Shown: positions 16,297-26,252 of the stretch, one piece after another
How positions within the stretch are numbered: position 1 is the stretch's first letter
How the letters are laid out: every line of letters begins with the position of its first letter
From: Prevotella sp.
GTDB lineage: Bacteria; Bacteroidota; Bacteroidia; Bacteroidales; Bacteroidaceae
DNA length: 38,532 nt
Reading direction: 5' to 3'
NCBI GenBank assembly: GCA_022511045.1
Contig: JAFLSF010000018.1
Span: forward strand, 1 to 38,532
Made by a program: the position numbers and the translations under genes
Notes under the pieces: generated by a model
What the model was told of the DNA's origin: nothing
The model's input: the letters and a program-made list of their open reading frames with translations, nothing else
Database searches by the model: none

Positions 16297-19200
16297 ATGA
16301 AGAAAAGACTAACGTTGTTTCTCACCTGTCTGTTACTGAGCGTGGGCTATGCCTTGGCTCAGAACAAGATTTCAGGTGTTGTCCTCGAGGATAGCGGTGA
16401 GCCCTGCATCGGTGCCACCGTCATCGTTCAGGGCACCAAGCAGGGAACGAAGACCGACCTTGACGGCCGCTTCACGATTACCGTGCCGGCTGGTAAGAAG
16501 CTTGTGATAAGCTATGTCGGCATGCAGAGCCAAACAGTGGCTCCCAAAAATGGTATGAAGGTTACCTTGCAACCCGACTCCCATTCCCTAGAGGAAGTGG
16601 TGGCCGTAGGTATGATGAAGCAGGACAAGCGTCTGTTTACAGGTGCATCATCGAAAATTGATGCCGACAAGGCTAAACTATCGGGTATGGCTGACGTCAG
16701 CCGCTCGCTGGAAGGCCGTGTAGCTGGTGTACAGGTTACCAATGTATCGGGAACTTTCGGTGCTTCTCCGAAAATCCGCGTTCGTGGTGCAACATCTATC
16801 TATGGTAACTCGAAACCTTTGTGGGTTATCGATGGTGTGATATACGAAGACAACGTTGATGTTAGTGCCGACGAGTTGGCCTCTGGTGATGCCAAGACTC
16901 TAATTTCCAGCGCTGTGGCAGGTCTAAACTCTGACGACATTGAGTCCTTCACTGTGCTAAAGGACGGTTCAGCAACCTCCATCTATGGTGCCCGCGCTAT
17001 GGCTGGTGTGATTGTTATCACTACCAAAAAAGGCGGCAAGGGCCGTGCCTCGGTCAATTATACAGGTGAATTTACCATGCGCCTAAAACCTTCCTATAAC
17101 GATTATAATATCATGAACTCACAGGAGATCATGGGTGTCTACAAGGAAATGGATGATAAGGGATGGTTGTCGCTGGAGAATCTGGCCAATGCACAGAATA
17201 CAGGTGTCTATGGCTATATGTACCAGCAACTGCGCAGATACGACGCTACCAACGGTACTTTTGGATTGGAAAATACCCAAGCTGCCCGTAACCGTTACCT
17301 GCAACAGGCAGAGTTCCGTAATACAGACTGGTTCGACCTGCTGTTCACCAATAACGTACAGCAGAACCACTCCGTCAGTATCTCTGGTGGTACGGAGCGT
17401 TCACAGAGTTATTTCTCTATGTCACTAATGGATGATCCAGGGCAATATGTCAGTGCATCGAAAGTTAAGCGTTATACTTTTAATGGTAATACCTCGTATG
17501 ATATTCTGAAAAATCTGACAGCCAAGTTGGCCGCACAGGGTAGCTATCGTGAACAAGAGGCTCCTGGTTCTTTGAACCAAAGTGTTGATGTGGTAACGGG
17601 TGAAGTGAAGCGTGATTTCGACATCAACCCGTTCAGTTTCGCTATGAACACCAGCCGCTGTCTGGATCCCAACACAAGCTACACGCGTTTCTATGCTCCG
17701 TTTAACATCTTCGATGAATTACGGAACAACTATAACGACATTAGTGTCTACGAACTGATGTTTCGTGCTGAATTAGAGTACAAGCCTATCAAACAGGTTA
17801 CCCTGACGGGACTTATTTCAACTCGTTTGTCAAAGACGACTCGTCAGCACAACGTAATGGACAACTCAAACCAAGCCAATGCCTACCGCGCTGGTGTTGA
17901 TGCTCAAGATGACAACTCAACCATCCGCAACAGCAACCCCCTATTATACACCGACCCTGACGATGAGACTGCTTTGCCTGAGTCCATACTTCCTCAAGGA
18001 GGTATCAAATATCAGTATGACGACAAGATGCGTTCAAACAACTACCGTTTCATGGCCGAGTACCGCGATGTATACAACGACAAGCACGTGATTAACGCCT
18101 TGTTAGGCTCCGAGTTGTCTACCGTCCGCCGTACTGCTACCACTTGGACTGGTTGGGGTTATCAATTCAACAACGGTGGTATCGTTTACACCCCATACCT
18201 CTGGCTAAAGCAGATGAACGAGGAGAATACAGACTATTTTAGTGAGTCATTCACTCAGACCAATACTTTGGCTTATTACGCACAGGCAGTATACAGCTAT
18301 GACCAGCGCTATACTATCAACGGAACGTTCCGCTATGAGGGTACCAACCGTCTGGGCAAGAGCCGTTCAAGCCGCTGGTTGCCTACATGGAATATTTCGG
18401 GTAGCTATGATATTTACAACGAGAAATTCATGGAGAAGTTCCAAGACTGGTTATCAGCTTTGAAGCTCCGCCTATCCTATTCACTAACCGCTGACACAGG
18501 TCCTTCTTACGTGACCAATGCTATGGCCATTTACAAAACCAAGAACACGTGGCGTCCTTTCACCTCTGCTGCTGAGTCGCAGATTTACATCTCCGACCTT
18601 GCCAATAGTGAATTGACCTATGAAAAGAAGCATGAGTTCAACATCGGTTTCGACTTCGGATTCCTACACGACCGCATCGCCTTGAATTTCGATATGTATT
18701 GGCGTAATAACTACGACCTTATCGGTGCTGTATTCACACAAGGTGCTGGTGGTCAGATTCAGAAGATGGCTAACGTAGCAGATATGCGTTCACGCGGTGT
18801 TGAGTTGGGTATCTCTACCGTCAACATCCAGAACCCTAAGTTCAAGTGGACCAGTGATTTCGTCTATTCGTTCGCTAAGAACAAGATTACCACACTGGAA
18901 ACTTCAAGCCGCGCCGTTGATTTGGTTAGTGGACAGGGTTATGCTCTCGAGGGTTACCCCGTGCGTTCTATTTTCAGCTACAAGTTTGGCGGATTGAACA
19001 GTGAAGGTCTGCCGATGGTATATAACGAAAAGAACGAGCTGACTGTAGGTGACGTCAATTTCCAGGAGACTGAGAATCTGACCAACTTCCTTCATTACGA
19101 AGGTCCTTCAGACCCCACATGGTACGGTTCGTTGAACAATGGCTTTACCTATACCGACCAGAAGTTTGGTAAACTCGCCCTTGATGTGTTCATCACTTAC

Positions 19201-19653
19201 AGCGGTGGTAACAAGGTGCGTCTCGACCCCGTATTCTCTTATTCTTATAGTGACTTGTCTGCCCTACCCCGCGAGTTTAAGAACCGTTGGATGGTATCTG
19301 GCGATGAAGCTATCACTAATATTCCTGTCATTGCATCGCGCACTCAAGTGGACCGCTATGGTTCTACCGACCTGCGCACCGCATACAATGCTTACAATTA
19401 CTCTGACGTCCGTGTGGCTAAAGGCGATTTCATCCGATTGAAAGAAATCTCCCTCACCTACACATTCCCACAGAACCTGCTCAGTAAGACGGGACTCTTG
19501 AATACAGCATCTATCAAGTTAGCTGCTACCAACCTCTGTCTGCTCTATGCCGACAAGAAGTTGAACGGACAAGACCCCGAGTTCATCAATGCTGGTGGTG
19601 TGGCATCGCCTATCACCAAGCAACTCACCGCTACCGTTCGTTTGGGATTCTAA
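16297..19653 (+). CDS. SusC/RagA-family TonB-dependent outer-membrane transporter
   Basis: 1118 residues. A signal peptide (MKKRLTLFLTCLLLSVGYAL, cleavage after about residue 22) is followed by a carboxypeptidase-regulatory-like beta domain (ISGVVLEDSGEPCIGATV..., to about 95). Then come a TonB-box region (EEVVAVGMMKQDKR), a plug domain (SLEGRVAGVQV, IRVRGATSIYG, PLWVIDGV, to about 240) and a 22-strand barrel ending in an aromatic residue (VRLGF). Such proteins import large nutrients across the outer membrane as a SusC2D2 complex, powered by TonB. It heads an operon with susD 25 nt downstream and three more exported proteins. There is no glycosidase or lyase in the operon, so the substrate may be proteinaceous. 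Confidence 0.96.
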   Translation: MKKRLTLFLTCLLLSVGYALAQNKISGVVLEDSGEPCIGATVIVQGTKQGTKTDLDGRFTITVPAGKKLVISYVGMQSQTVAPKNGMKVTLQPDSHSLEEVVAVGMMKQDKRLFTGASSKIDADKAKLSGMADVSRSLEGRVAGVQVTNVSGTFGASPKIRVRGATSIYGNSKPLWVIDGVIYEDNVDVSADELASGDAKTLISSAVAGLNSDDIESFTVLKDGSATSIYGARAMAGVIVITTKKGGKGRASVNYTGEFTMRLKPSYNDYNIMNSQEIMGVYKEMDDKGWLSLENLANAQNTGVYGYMYQQLRRYDATNGTFGLENTQAARNRYLQQAEFRNTDWFDLLFTNNVQQNHSVSISGGTERSQSYFSMSLMDDPGQYVSASKVKRYTFNGNTSYDILKNLTAKLAAQGSYREQEAPGSLNQSVDVVTGEVKRDFDINPFSFAMNTSRCLDPNTSYTRFYAPFNIFDELRNNYNDISVYELMFRAELEYKPIKQVTLTGLISTRLSKTTRQHNVMDNSNQANAYRAGVDAQDDNSTIRNSNPLLYTDPDDETALPESILPQGGIKYQYDDKMRSNNYRFMAEYRDVYNDKHVINALLGSELSTVRRTATTWTGWGYQFNNGGIVYTPYLWLKQMNEENTDYFSESFTQTNTLAYYAQAVYSYDQRYTINGTFRYEGTNRLGKSRSSRWLPTWNISGSYDIYNEKFMEKFQDWLSALKLRLSYSLTADTGPSYVTNAMAIYKTKNTWRPFTSAAESQIYISDLANSELTYEKKHEFNIGFDFGFLHDRIALNFDMYWRNNYDLIGAVFTQGAGGQIQKMANVADMRSRGVELGISTVNIQNPKFKWTSDFVYSFAKNKITTLETSSRAVDLVSGQGYALEGYPVRSIFSYKFGGLNSEGLPMVYNEKNELTVGDVNFQETENLTNFLHYEGPSDPTWYGSLNNGFTYTDQKFGKLALDVFITYSGGNKVRLDPVFSYSYSDLSALPREFKNRWMVSGDEAITNIPVIASRTQVDRYGSTDLRTAYNAYNYSDVRVAKGDFIRLKEISLTYTFPQNLLSKTGLLNTASIKLAATNLCLLYADKKLNGQDPEFINAGGVASPITKQLTATVRLGF

Positions 19654-19678
19654 TCAGAATTAAACATTTATATTAAAG

Positions 19679-21388
19679 ATGAAAGCAATGATGAAACTAA
19701 AAGATATAAAGACACTCTTATTAGCAGGCTTTGTATGCTGCGGTATCAATGCAGCCCTTACGTCCTGCGAGAGTGAGCTTGACGAGGTGCCCGATAACCG
19801 TACCGAGATTGACACGCCCGAAAAAGTGCAGCTATTGCTCGTTTCTGGTTACCCACAGGCTGTACCTGCTGTAATGTGTGAACTGTTTGGCGACAACTAC
19901 GTTGACAACAATGTAGTAAAGCCTGGCCAGCACCGTGCTGCCTATAAAGATTTTCACGATGAGGCCTATGCTTGGCAGAACGTCAACAATTATAGCACAG
20001 GCGACGATGATACTCCCTATCAAGTTTGGGAGGCATACTATCAAGGCATTGCAGTGGCCAACCATGCTATTGATGCCATGCGTAAGATAAGCCCCAATCC
20101 CGCTGCCGACCCAGAATTGGCACATTCATGGGGTGAAGCCCACGTGCTGCGTGCTTATCTGCATTTCACGTTGGTCAATGTGTTTGCCGAAGCTTATAAG
20201 GACGATGCCCAGAGTGCTGCAGACCGAGGTATTCCCTACGTTACTGAGCCTGAGCAGAAAGTCAACGTTAATTATGGTGATGGACAGTTCTTGCATAGCG
20301 TCAAAGAGACCTACGACTTAATAGAGAAAGATATGTTGACAGGTATCAACCTTATTGACGACTCCAAATATAAGGTTCCCGCATATCATTTCAATAAGAA
20401 TGCGGCCAATGCCTTCGCTGCTCGCTTCTATCTCTATAAGCGTAACTACGCCAAAGTCATTGAATATGCCGATGCCGCTTTGGGCAACAATGCTGCATCT
20501 TCACTGCGCAAGTGGGCATCTATAAACACCAATACTATCAATTCGATGCTCAACTCGTATAACGACGAAACAGCAGCCTGCAACTTCTTGCTGCAAAGTG
20601 CCTATTCGTTGCAAGACCGCCTGCTCTCTGCTATCCGCTATGTTTGCAATGACGGAAATTCAGCGGAGAAAGTGAAGTCGTCGAAGAATGCTGTCTATGG
20701 TAGCGGTCCTAACTGGAGCAATCGTCTGCCAGCTTATGATGGTAAGATTTACCGTTTTGGTGAGAACGACGATGGTTCTTGGTTGTTCCGCGTTTACGAG
20801 TATTTTGAGTACGATGATAAGATTGCTGGTATTGGTTGGGTACACATGATTTACCAGCCGTTCACCGCTGAGGAGACACTGCTCTGCCGTGCTGAGGCCA
20901 AACTCTACTTGGGCGACCAGACGGGTGCAATTGCCGACCTTGACACATGGACGAAGTCAAAGCAGGTGTCTGCCGATTTGACCTTATCGGGTATCACCAG
21001 ATGGTACAGTAGTTCCAAGACTCCCGAGCAGATTGAGACAGACGACTATATATCAGACCTGCACCCCGCAGACATGAGCCCCGAGTTTAAGGTGCTTACA
21101 GGCGACGACCTGTCTGTACTCTATTGTGTCCTGCACTTCCGCCGCATTGAGACCATGTTCGAGGGTCTCCGCTGGTTCGACATCAAGCGCTATGGTATTA
21201 CTGTGCACCACGCCTATCGTGGCCCTCGCGATGCCAATATCACCCACGACTATTTGAAATGGAACGATAAGCGTCGTGTCATGCAGATACCTAACAACGT
21301 CATTAACGCTGGTTATCCCAGTACCGACCGTGCTACTCAGACAAACATGAGTTCACCCATGACGCAAAAACCCCAATTGGCCAATTAA
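19679..21388 (+). CDS. SusD/RagB-family nutrient-binding outer-membrane lipoprotein
   Basis: 569 residues. The signal peptide ends in a lipobox (AALTSC, Cys30 from this ATG); a second in-frame ATG at residue 5 gives a shorter n-region. The alpha-helical TPR-like fold of SusD is suggested by typical signatures: WEAYYQGIAVANHAIDAM, EAHVLRAYLHFTLVNVFA and, near the C-terminus, FRRIETMFEGLRWFDIKRYG. The protein should sit as a lid on the partner SusC and bind the ligand at the surface. It is probably translationally linked to susC (25-nt gap) and lies 19 nt before the peptidase gene. The ligand cannot be predicted. Confidence 0.95.
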   Translation: MKAMMKLKDIKTLLLAGFVCCGINAALTSCESELDEVPDNRTEIDTPEKVQLLLVSGYPQAVPAVMCELFGDNYVDNNVVKPGQHRAAYKDFHDEAYAWQNVNNYSTGDDDTPYQVWEAYYQGIAVANHAIDAMRKISPNPAADPELAHSWGEAHVLRAYLHFTLVNVFAEAYKDDAQSAADRGIPYVTEPEQKVNVNYGDGQFLHSVKETYDLIEKDMLTGINLIDDSKYKVPAYHFNKNAANAFAARFYLYKRNYAKVIEYADAALGNNAASSLRKWASINTNTINSMLNSYNDETAACNFLLQSAYSLQDRLLSAIRYVCNDGNSAEKVKSSKNAVYGSGPNWSNRLPAYDGKIYRFGENDDGSWLFRVYEYFEYDDKIAGIGWVHMIYQPFTAEETLLCRAEAKLYLGDQTGAIADLDTWTKSKQVSADLTLSGITRWYSSSKTPEQIETDDYISDLHPADMSPEFKVLTGDDLSVLYCVLHFRRIETMFEGLRWFDIKRYGITVHHAYRGPRDANITHDYLKWNDKRRVMQIPNNVINAGYPSTDRATQTNMSSPMTQKPQLAN

Positions 21389-21407
21389 ACAGAAAGGGAA
21401 TTAAGAA

Positions 21408-22652
21408 ATGAAAAAGATATTGCTATATTTTATGAGTGCGACAGCCCTCTTGCTGGGCTTCACCTCCTGTGGCGATGACGACTGCTTCTCAGAGTCTATC
21501 TATGACACCAGCGTCCAGGCCGTTGACCCCAACTCAGCAACTGCAGAGTTCGACCAGTGGATATATGAGAACTTTACGAAGCCCTACAACGTAGAGATTC
21601 AGTATAAGTTCAACCTGCCTGCGTCAGACTACGATTTCCAGCTGACTCCCGCAGCCTACGACAAGTCTCAGTTGCTCACCTATTTCATGAAATATCTGTT
21701 CTACGACGTATACACCAAGTATGCTGGTGAGGAATTTATGAAGCAGTATAGCCCCCGCATCTACCACTACATTGGTTCGTCGGGCTATAGCCCCAATACG
21801 GGTACGGAAATATTGGGTCTGGCATCAGGCGGTGTGAAGATTACACTTTATAATATCAACGAGATGAAGTCGTACGCTCCTGGCATTTCATACAGCGGCG
21901 AGGACATCTTCACCCTCAACCAAAAGGTGTTCCACACCATGCACCACGAGTTCTCGCACATCATGCACCAGACAAAGACCTATCCTATCACTTTCGGACA
22001 GGTAACTTCTGGTTCCTACGACCCCATCGATTGGCATGAGCGCGACTCTGTGGAGAGCCATCGTCTTGGATATGTTACCCACTATGCCTCCAGCGCATCT
22101 TATGAAGACTTCGTAGAAACACTGTCGTGCATCATTACTGACGACGACTACCGCTGGATGATGCGACTCATCAACGCCTGTGCCAACGGATGGCGCGATG
22201 GTGACAAAGACGGCGTTATTCAGCTCGTTAGCGACTTAGGCATTGACATGGATAAGACTGGTGCACACTGGAACAACTTTAAGGTTTTCACCGAAAAAGA
22301 ATATAACTCTGAGACTGGTGCCTACGATATTGAGACAAATCGTATCGTGCTGGATGATCACCGCAGTACTGAAAAAGTCATCAACAAGACTTATACAGGC
22401 TACGTTAACCAATATCAGTATACAGAGTTGAAGTCGTTCAGCAGTTTCCGCGAATTTTTGAACTGGGTATCTATCAAGTCTGACGACGGCGTCTCAGGTA
22501 TTAATGCCTTGCTGAAGAAAATCTCCATTGCCACCAATTGGCATAAGGAGCGCTGGGGACTTGACACCTACGTCCTGCGTCAGGAAGTCCGCGATCGTCA
22601 GGACCACCTCGATGATTTCCTAAGTACAGTAACTATTTTCCCGCTCAAGTAA
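21408..22652 (+). CDS. Putative zinc-binding metallopeptidase lipoprotein
   Basis: 414 residues. The lipobox is GFTSC (Cys21), followed by GDDD, the acidic stretch usual for surface-exposed lipoproteins in Bacteroidetes. A zincin-type motif HEFSH (residues 180-184, in MHHEFSHIMHQ) supplies two zinc ligands and the catalytic glutamate. A downstream acidic/His segment (WHERDSVESHRLGYVTHYASS, EDFVETLS) is where the third ligand is expected. This matches the 'putative zinc-binding metallopeptidase' (Mx1-like) family often found beside SusCD pairs in Bacteroidetes. It should cleave protein substrates at the cell surface and feed peptides to SusCD (inference). Gaps are 19 nt upstream and 12 nt downstream. 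Confidence 0.85.
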   Translation: MKKILLYFMSATALLLGFTSCGDDDCFSESIYDTSVQAVDPNSATAEFDQWIYENFTKPYNVEIQYKFNLPASDYDFQLTPAAYDKSQLLTYFMKYLFYDVYTKYAGEEFMKQYSPRIYHYIGSSGYSPNTGTEILGLASGGVKITLYNINEMKSYAPGISYSGEDIFTLNQKVFHTMHHEFSHIMHQTKTYPITFGQVTSGSYDPIDWHERDSVESHRLGYVTHYASSASYEDFVETLSCIITDDDYRWMMRLINACANGWRDGDKDGVIQLVSDLGIDMDKTGAHWNNFKVFTEKEYNSETGAYDIETNRIVLDDHRSTEKVINKTYTGYVNQYQYTELKSFSSFREFLNWVSIKSDDGVSGINALLKKISIATNWHKERWGLDTYVLRQEVRDRQDHLDDFLSTVTIFPLK

Positions 22653-22664
22653 GAAATAAGTAAC

Positions 22665-24023
22665 ATGAAGAATATGAAAAGATCTATAGCGAAAGGACTT
22701 ATCTGCTGTGGTATGGTCGCAGTCCTCTCCACTGTATTTACGAGTTGCCGTTTCGAGGATGAAGACTACTTCAGTGAGTCTGCAGCCCTGCGCATCGAAC
22801 ATCAGGGCGAAGAACTGAGGAACCAGTTGGTCAGCGCCCCAAACGGATGGGTCATGCAGTTTTTCTGCGCTTCAGACATTGCCCAGTTTGAAGGCTTCAA
22901 CCTTTTTGCCCGCTTTGAGGACAATGGCAAGGTGACTATGGCCAGCGACCATCGTCTTTTGCGCAATGGCAAGGCCAACAGCTTCACCGAAGCCAGTAGC
23001 CCTTATGAAATTCTCAACGAGGACGGTCTTGTTTTAGCTTTTAATGTCTGGAACGACGTGCTCACCCCATTCTCTGACCCTGTAGCCTACTGGGCTGCAC
23101 CCAATAATATTCTTAAAGACGGTGAGGGTATGCATGGCGATTATAACTTTGTCATCATGTCCCGCAATGAGAACGAGGTGATTATGCGTGGTGAGCGCTA
23201 TCAAGCACAAGTGCGATTGGTTAAATGCGACCGTCCTTGGAAGCAATATAATGATGACGTCAAGGCTATGAAAGCCAAAATAACGAATACAACTATCAAC
23301 GACTACTACGTAACCAACGGATCAAGAACACTCTATTTCCAAGGGGTGCGTAATGGCAAGTTCCTTTATACCGACAATTTAGACAAGACCAAAGCTGTAA
23401 AGGTCGATTCCGTTGCATGCGTCTTTACTCCTAACGGATTGCGTCTGGAGCGTAGAGACAGTATCGGAGGTAATAAGTTCCAAGAGTTGGTATTAGCTGC
23501 TGACCAAAGTTGTCTCCAAAGCGAGGATGGCTCTGTAAGGGTGATGGCTTGTTGGGATACCTATGTATTAAATTTCCCATCATTAAAGAAGCTTGATAAA
23601 ACTTCACTGACTCCAGAACAGCAGACCTTATATGATGAGATAGAAGCAGAAGTAGTAAAAGCAAACTCTACTTATACACTATCAAACATTAGTATTGGTA
23701 CAAGTGCTGGTGACGTTACAGGCCTCGTAATTACCTATACTTATCGTTCAAATGGTAAGCGTGTAACCGCCAATGCCGCTATTGAGTTGAATGTTGAGAA
23801 ATTAGCTTACGGACAAGTTTCTTTAGGCTATTCAGACGCTAATAAAGCTGATGAAAATATGATAGGCTTTAACAGTAAATCTGCTAACGAAGTAGAGAAA
23901 AAAGTACGCCAATTGGCAGCAACACTCGCTGGTACTTATCAAATGATTCCAGACAGCTATTTCCTACCATCTGCGATAACATTCAACTCCATGAGAGGAG
24001 GCACAACATTCAAAGTAGACTAA
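22665..24023 (+). CDS. DUF4302-type lipoprotein
   Basis: 452 residues. The signal peptide ends in a lipobox (FTSC, Cys28), followed by an acidic stretch. The start of the mature part (YFSESAALRIE...LVSAPNGWVMQFF) matches my memory of DUF4302 proteins, surface lipoproteins of unknown function that accompany SusCD and metallopeptidase genes. The rest is predicted mostly beta. It is probably a surface binding or scaffold component of the uptake system. Base composition changes inside the gene: from about 23560 onward the codons become AT-rich, as in the next gene, while the first two thirds resemble the upstream genes. The start at 22665 is followed by a second ATG four codons in. Confidence 0.78.
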   Translation: MKNMKRSIAKGLICCGMVAVLSTVFTSCRFEDEDYFSESAALRIEHQGEELRNQLVSAPNGWVMQFFCASDIAQFEGFNLFARFEDNGKVTMASDHRLLRNGKANSFTEASSPYEILNEDGLVLAFNVWNDVLTPFSDPVAYWAAPNNILKDGEGMHGDYNFVIMSRNENEVIMRGERYQAQVRLVKCDRPWKQYNDDVKAMKAKITNTTINDYYVTNGSRTLYFQGVRNGKFLYTDNLDKTKAVKVDSVACVFTPNGLRLERRDSIGGNKFQELVLAADQSCLQSEDGSVRVMACWDTYVLNFPSLKKLDKTSLTPEQQTLYDEIEAEVVKANSTYTLSNISIGTSAGDVTGLVITYTYRSNGKRVTANAAIELNVEKLAYGQVSLGYSDANKADENMIGFNSKSANEVEKKVRQLAATLAGTYQMIPDSYFLPSAITFNSMRGGTTFKVD

Positions 24024-24064
24024 ACATACAATTAACATTATTAACAACTTAAAAGTAAGTAATT

Positions 24065-26188
24065 ATGAGAAAGTTTTTACTTTTTGCCGTAGCTGCTATT
24101 TTCGCAGGTTCGGTTAGTGCACAAAGGATTAGTAAGCGTCCTGCTGCTACTCCTAACAAGAGTGCAAAATCTGTGGTTGCCCAGCAACGTACCCAATTAC
24201 CTTTGCAAATCAGCAAAGTACTTCCTGAGATGAGACACCTGAAGCCTTCTATGATGAACGGTAAAAAGGTTGTAAAAGTAGAAAACAAGTATACGAAGAA
24301 TGTAACTCGTCGTGCTGGTAATTTCGCTGCTGCTTACAATGGAACCTGTGGTAGCGATGATGGCCCTCAAAAATGGGTAATGACCCCCACTGCTGTACAA
24401 GATAACAGCGGTAATGAATATGCTGCATTTGAAGATTTGGTGCCTAACGATTTAAACACCAACACGTATCTACTTTATTCCATGAATAGTACGTTAATTA
24501 CGGTACCAGCCCAATATGTTGGAACTTTAACTTTCGTCGGTGGAGAAAGGCTTGAGTTGTGGTTTACCAACTTTACCTCAAATTCTGTAGATGGTTCTGT
24601 TAATCTAACATTAGCTGATGATGGTGGACTTACAATGGATGCCCCTTTTGTTGCCTGGGTACTAATGCCTGAGGGTACAGAGACTTTTTCTTTTGATGCC
24701 ATAGAAAGTTTGTGGTGGTCTCTTAATAATATTAAATACCAAGATGCAAGCATTGAAAGTGCTCCTGATGTAAGTTACACCTCAGATGATGCCATCTTCT
24801 ACTCTGGTATAACAACTGATGCCTCTATATTTACTTACCAACACGTAATGTGGCCTGCTTATGCTCCAGTATCTTTCACTAACCTAACGACAGACAATGC
24901 TGAAACCTGGAGTTGGGAGCAATATACTATTGGCTTCAATGGTGAAAAATTCTATAATGACCAATTAGTGGCTTCTGCTGATACTCGCGATTTTATATTT
25001 AACACGGTAGGTGGCGAACTCTATGCTGCTCCTATCTTGAAAGGAAGCTATAAGGGAATGGAGTCTGACCCATATCAAGGTTTCGATGATGAATATGGTA
25101 TAGGTCTTGCCTATGCTGGTGCTATTGGAGACAGCTGGGTGTTTGAGGATGGTAGCGCACCTATTATTTCACGAGCTAACATAAAGAATGGTTTAAGTGG
25201 AATTGTTAGTGCAGGAACAACCTCTAATTATAGTGGTCTGGTCTTTTTCCAAGGAAAGCCTGTTGTTCCCCTGTATTTTGAAGGAGTAAATATGTTTGTT
25301 TATAATTTTGCAAAGGTTGCTGAGACTGTTAATCTGAAGTGTAAGATTTATAAAGTTAATCGTAGTTCTGGCAGTCCTGCATTAGGTGAGTTGGTGGCAG
25401 AGTCTGACCTTGACCAATCAAGTCTATCAACTTCCAATTGGAATAGTACCGCTCAGCTAAAGTGGAATAACTTTAAGTCTACAGACGAGACGGGTACTAT
25501 ATTCAATATTGATTATTTCTTTGTTGACTATGAGTTTGCCATTGTTGTTGAGGGCTGGAATAACGGAACATTTACTGGCATGGCTATAGGTGATGGTGGA
25601 GAGGATAATAGCACGACCACATCAACAGCAGTTATTAGAGCGGATAATGGCAGAGTATCTACGTTAGCATATTATGGTCATGCATTTGTTGGTTTTGATG
25701 GTCTCTCCTATGGTTATCTCCATACAGAAAACGATACCAACATAGCATTACCAGCAACTGGTGGACAGGCATCGATCACAGTAGAGCCTATGATTTGCAA
25801 TTCAGATTACAGCACTCGTCTTTATTTTGAAAGTGCTATTACAGATACTGATGCTGATGAAGACTATGACGATGATGGATGGCCTGTATGGCTCTCTGTA
25901 AGAATTGCTAATGAAAGTTATACCGAAGATGGTTATCATTTTGACCTCGTATTCAGTGCAGATGCTCTACCCGCAGGTGTTGAGGAACGCTCTGCCACTG
26001 TAGTATTCTTCCAAGAGGGAGCTCAGTTGACCGTCACCGTTACTCAGGGTGCTTCTACTGGTATCTCTGCTGTTACTACTTCTGTCAAGACTACTGGTAG
26101 CGCTATGTACAACCTCGCTGGTCAGCGTGTTGACAACAGCTTCAAGGGTCTTGTTATCAAGGACGGTAAGAAGGTGATGATGAAGTAA
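24065..26188 (+). CDS. Large secreted protein with BACON-like region and Prevotella-type C-terminal tail
   Basis: 707 residues; no enzyme family recognised. The signal peptide (MRKFLLFAVAAIFAGSVSAQ) lacks a lipobox, so the protein is exported but not lipidated. A basic linker follows (to about residue 80). Residues 80-560 are a long beta-rich region without recognisable catalytic motifs. Residues about 560-668 resemble a BACON/Ig-like domain (ending ATVVFFQEGAQLTVTVTQGA). The C-terminus is the tail MYNLAGQRVDNSF...VIKDGKKVMMK, shared by many Prevotella exported proteins and perhaps a sorting or anchoring signal. Codons are strongly AT-biased except in the last ~150 nt. It is the last gene of the SusCD operon, 41 nt after the DUF4302 gene, and a perfect hairpin follows. 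Confidence 0.75.
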   Translation: MRKFLLFAVAAIFAGSVSAQRISKRPAATPNKSAKSVVAQQRTQLPLQISKVLPEMRHLKPSMMNGKKVVKVENKYTKNVTRRAGNFAAAYNGTCGSDDGPQKWVMTPTAVQDNSGNEYAAFEDLVPNDLNTNTYLLYSMNSTLITVPAQYVGTLTFVGGERLELWFTNFTSNSVDGSVNLTLADDGGLTMDAPFVAWVLMPEGTETFSFDAIESLWWSLNNIKYQDASIESAPDVSYTSDDAIFYSGITTDASIFTYQHVMWPAYAPVSFTNLTTDNAETWSWEQYTIGFNGEKFYNDQLVASADTRDFIFNTVGGELYAAPILKGSYKGMESDPYQGFDDEYGIGLAYAGAIGDSWVFEDGSAPIISRANIKNGLSGIVSAGTTSNYSGLVFFQGKPVVPLYFEGVNMFVYNFAKVAETVNLKCKIYKVNRSSGSPALGELVAESDLDQSSLSTSNWNSTAQLKWNNFKSTDETGTIFNIDYFFVDYEFAIVVEGWNNGTFTGMAIGDGGEDNSTTTSTAVIRADNGRVSTLAYYGHAFVGFDGLSYGYLHTENDTNIALPATGGQASITVEPMICNSDYSTRLYFESAITDTDADEDYDDDGWPVWLSVRIANESYTEDGYHFDLVFSADALPAGVEERSATVVFFQEGAQLTVTVTQGASTGISAVTTSVKTTGSAMYNLAGQRVDNSFKGLVIKDGKKVMMK

Positions 26189-26214
26189 TTCATCGCACAC
26201 AATGCAATATGCGA

Positions 26215-26252
26215 AATTAGGGTCTGGTTATATGTATAACCAGACCCTAATT
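26215..26252. terminator. Perfect 18-bp inverted repeat closing the SusCD operon
   Basis: AATTAGGGTCTGGTTATA (26215-26232) is the exact reverse complement of TATAACCAGACCCTAATT (26235-26252), leaving a 2-nt centre. It lies 26 nt after the stop codon. The T's that would follow are interrupted (CACATTT), but stem strength and position favour a terminator, possibly acting in both directions. Confidence 0.75.
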
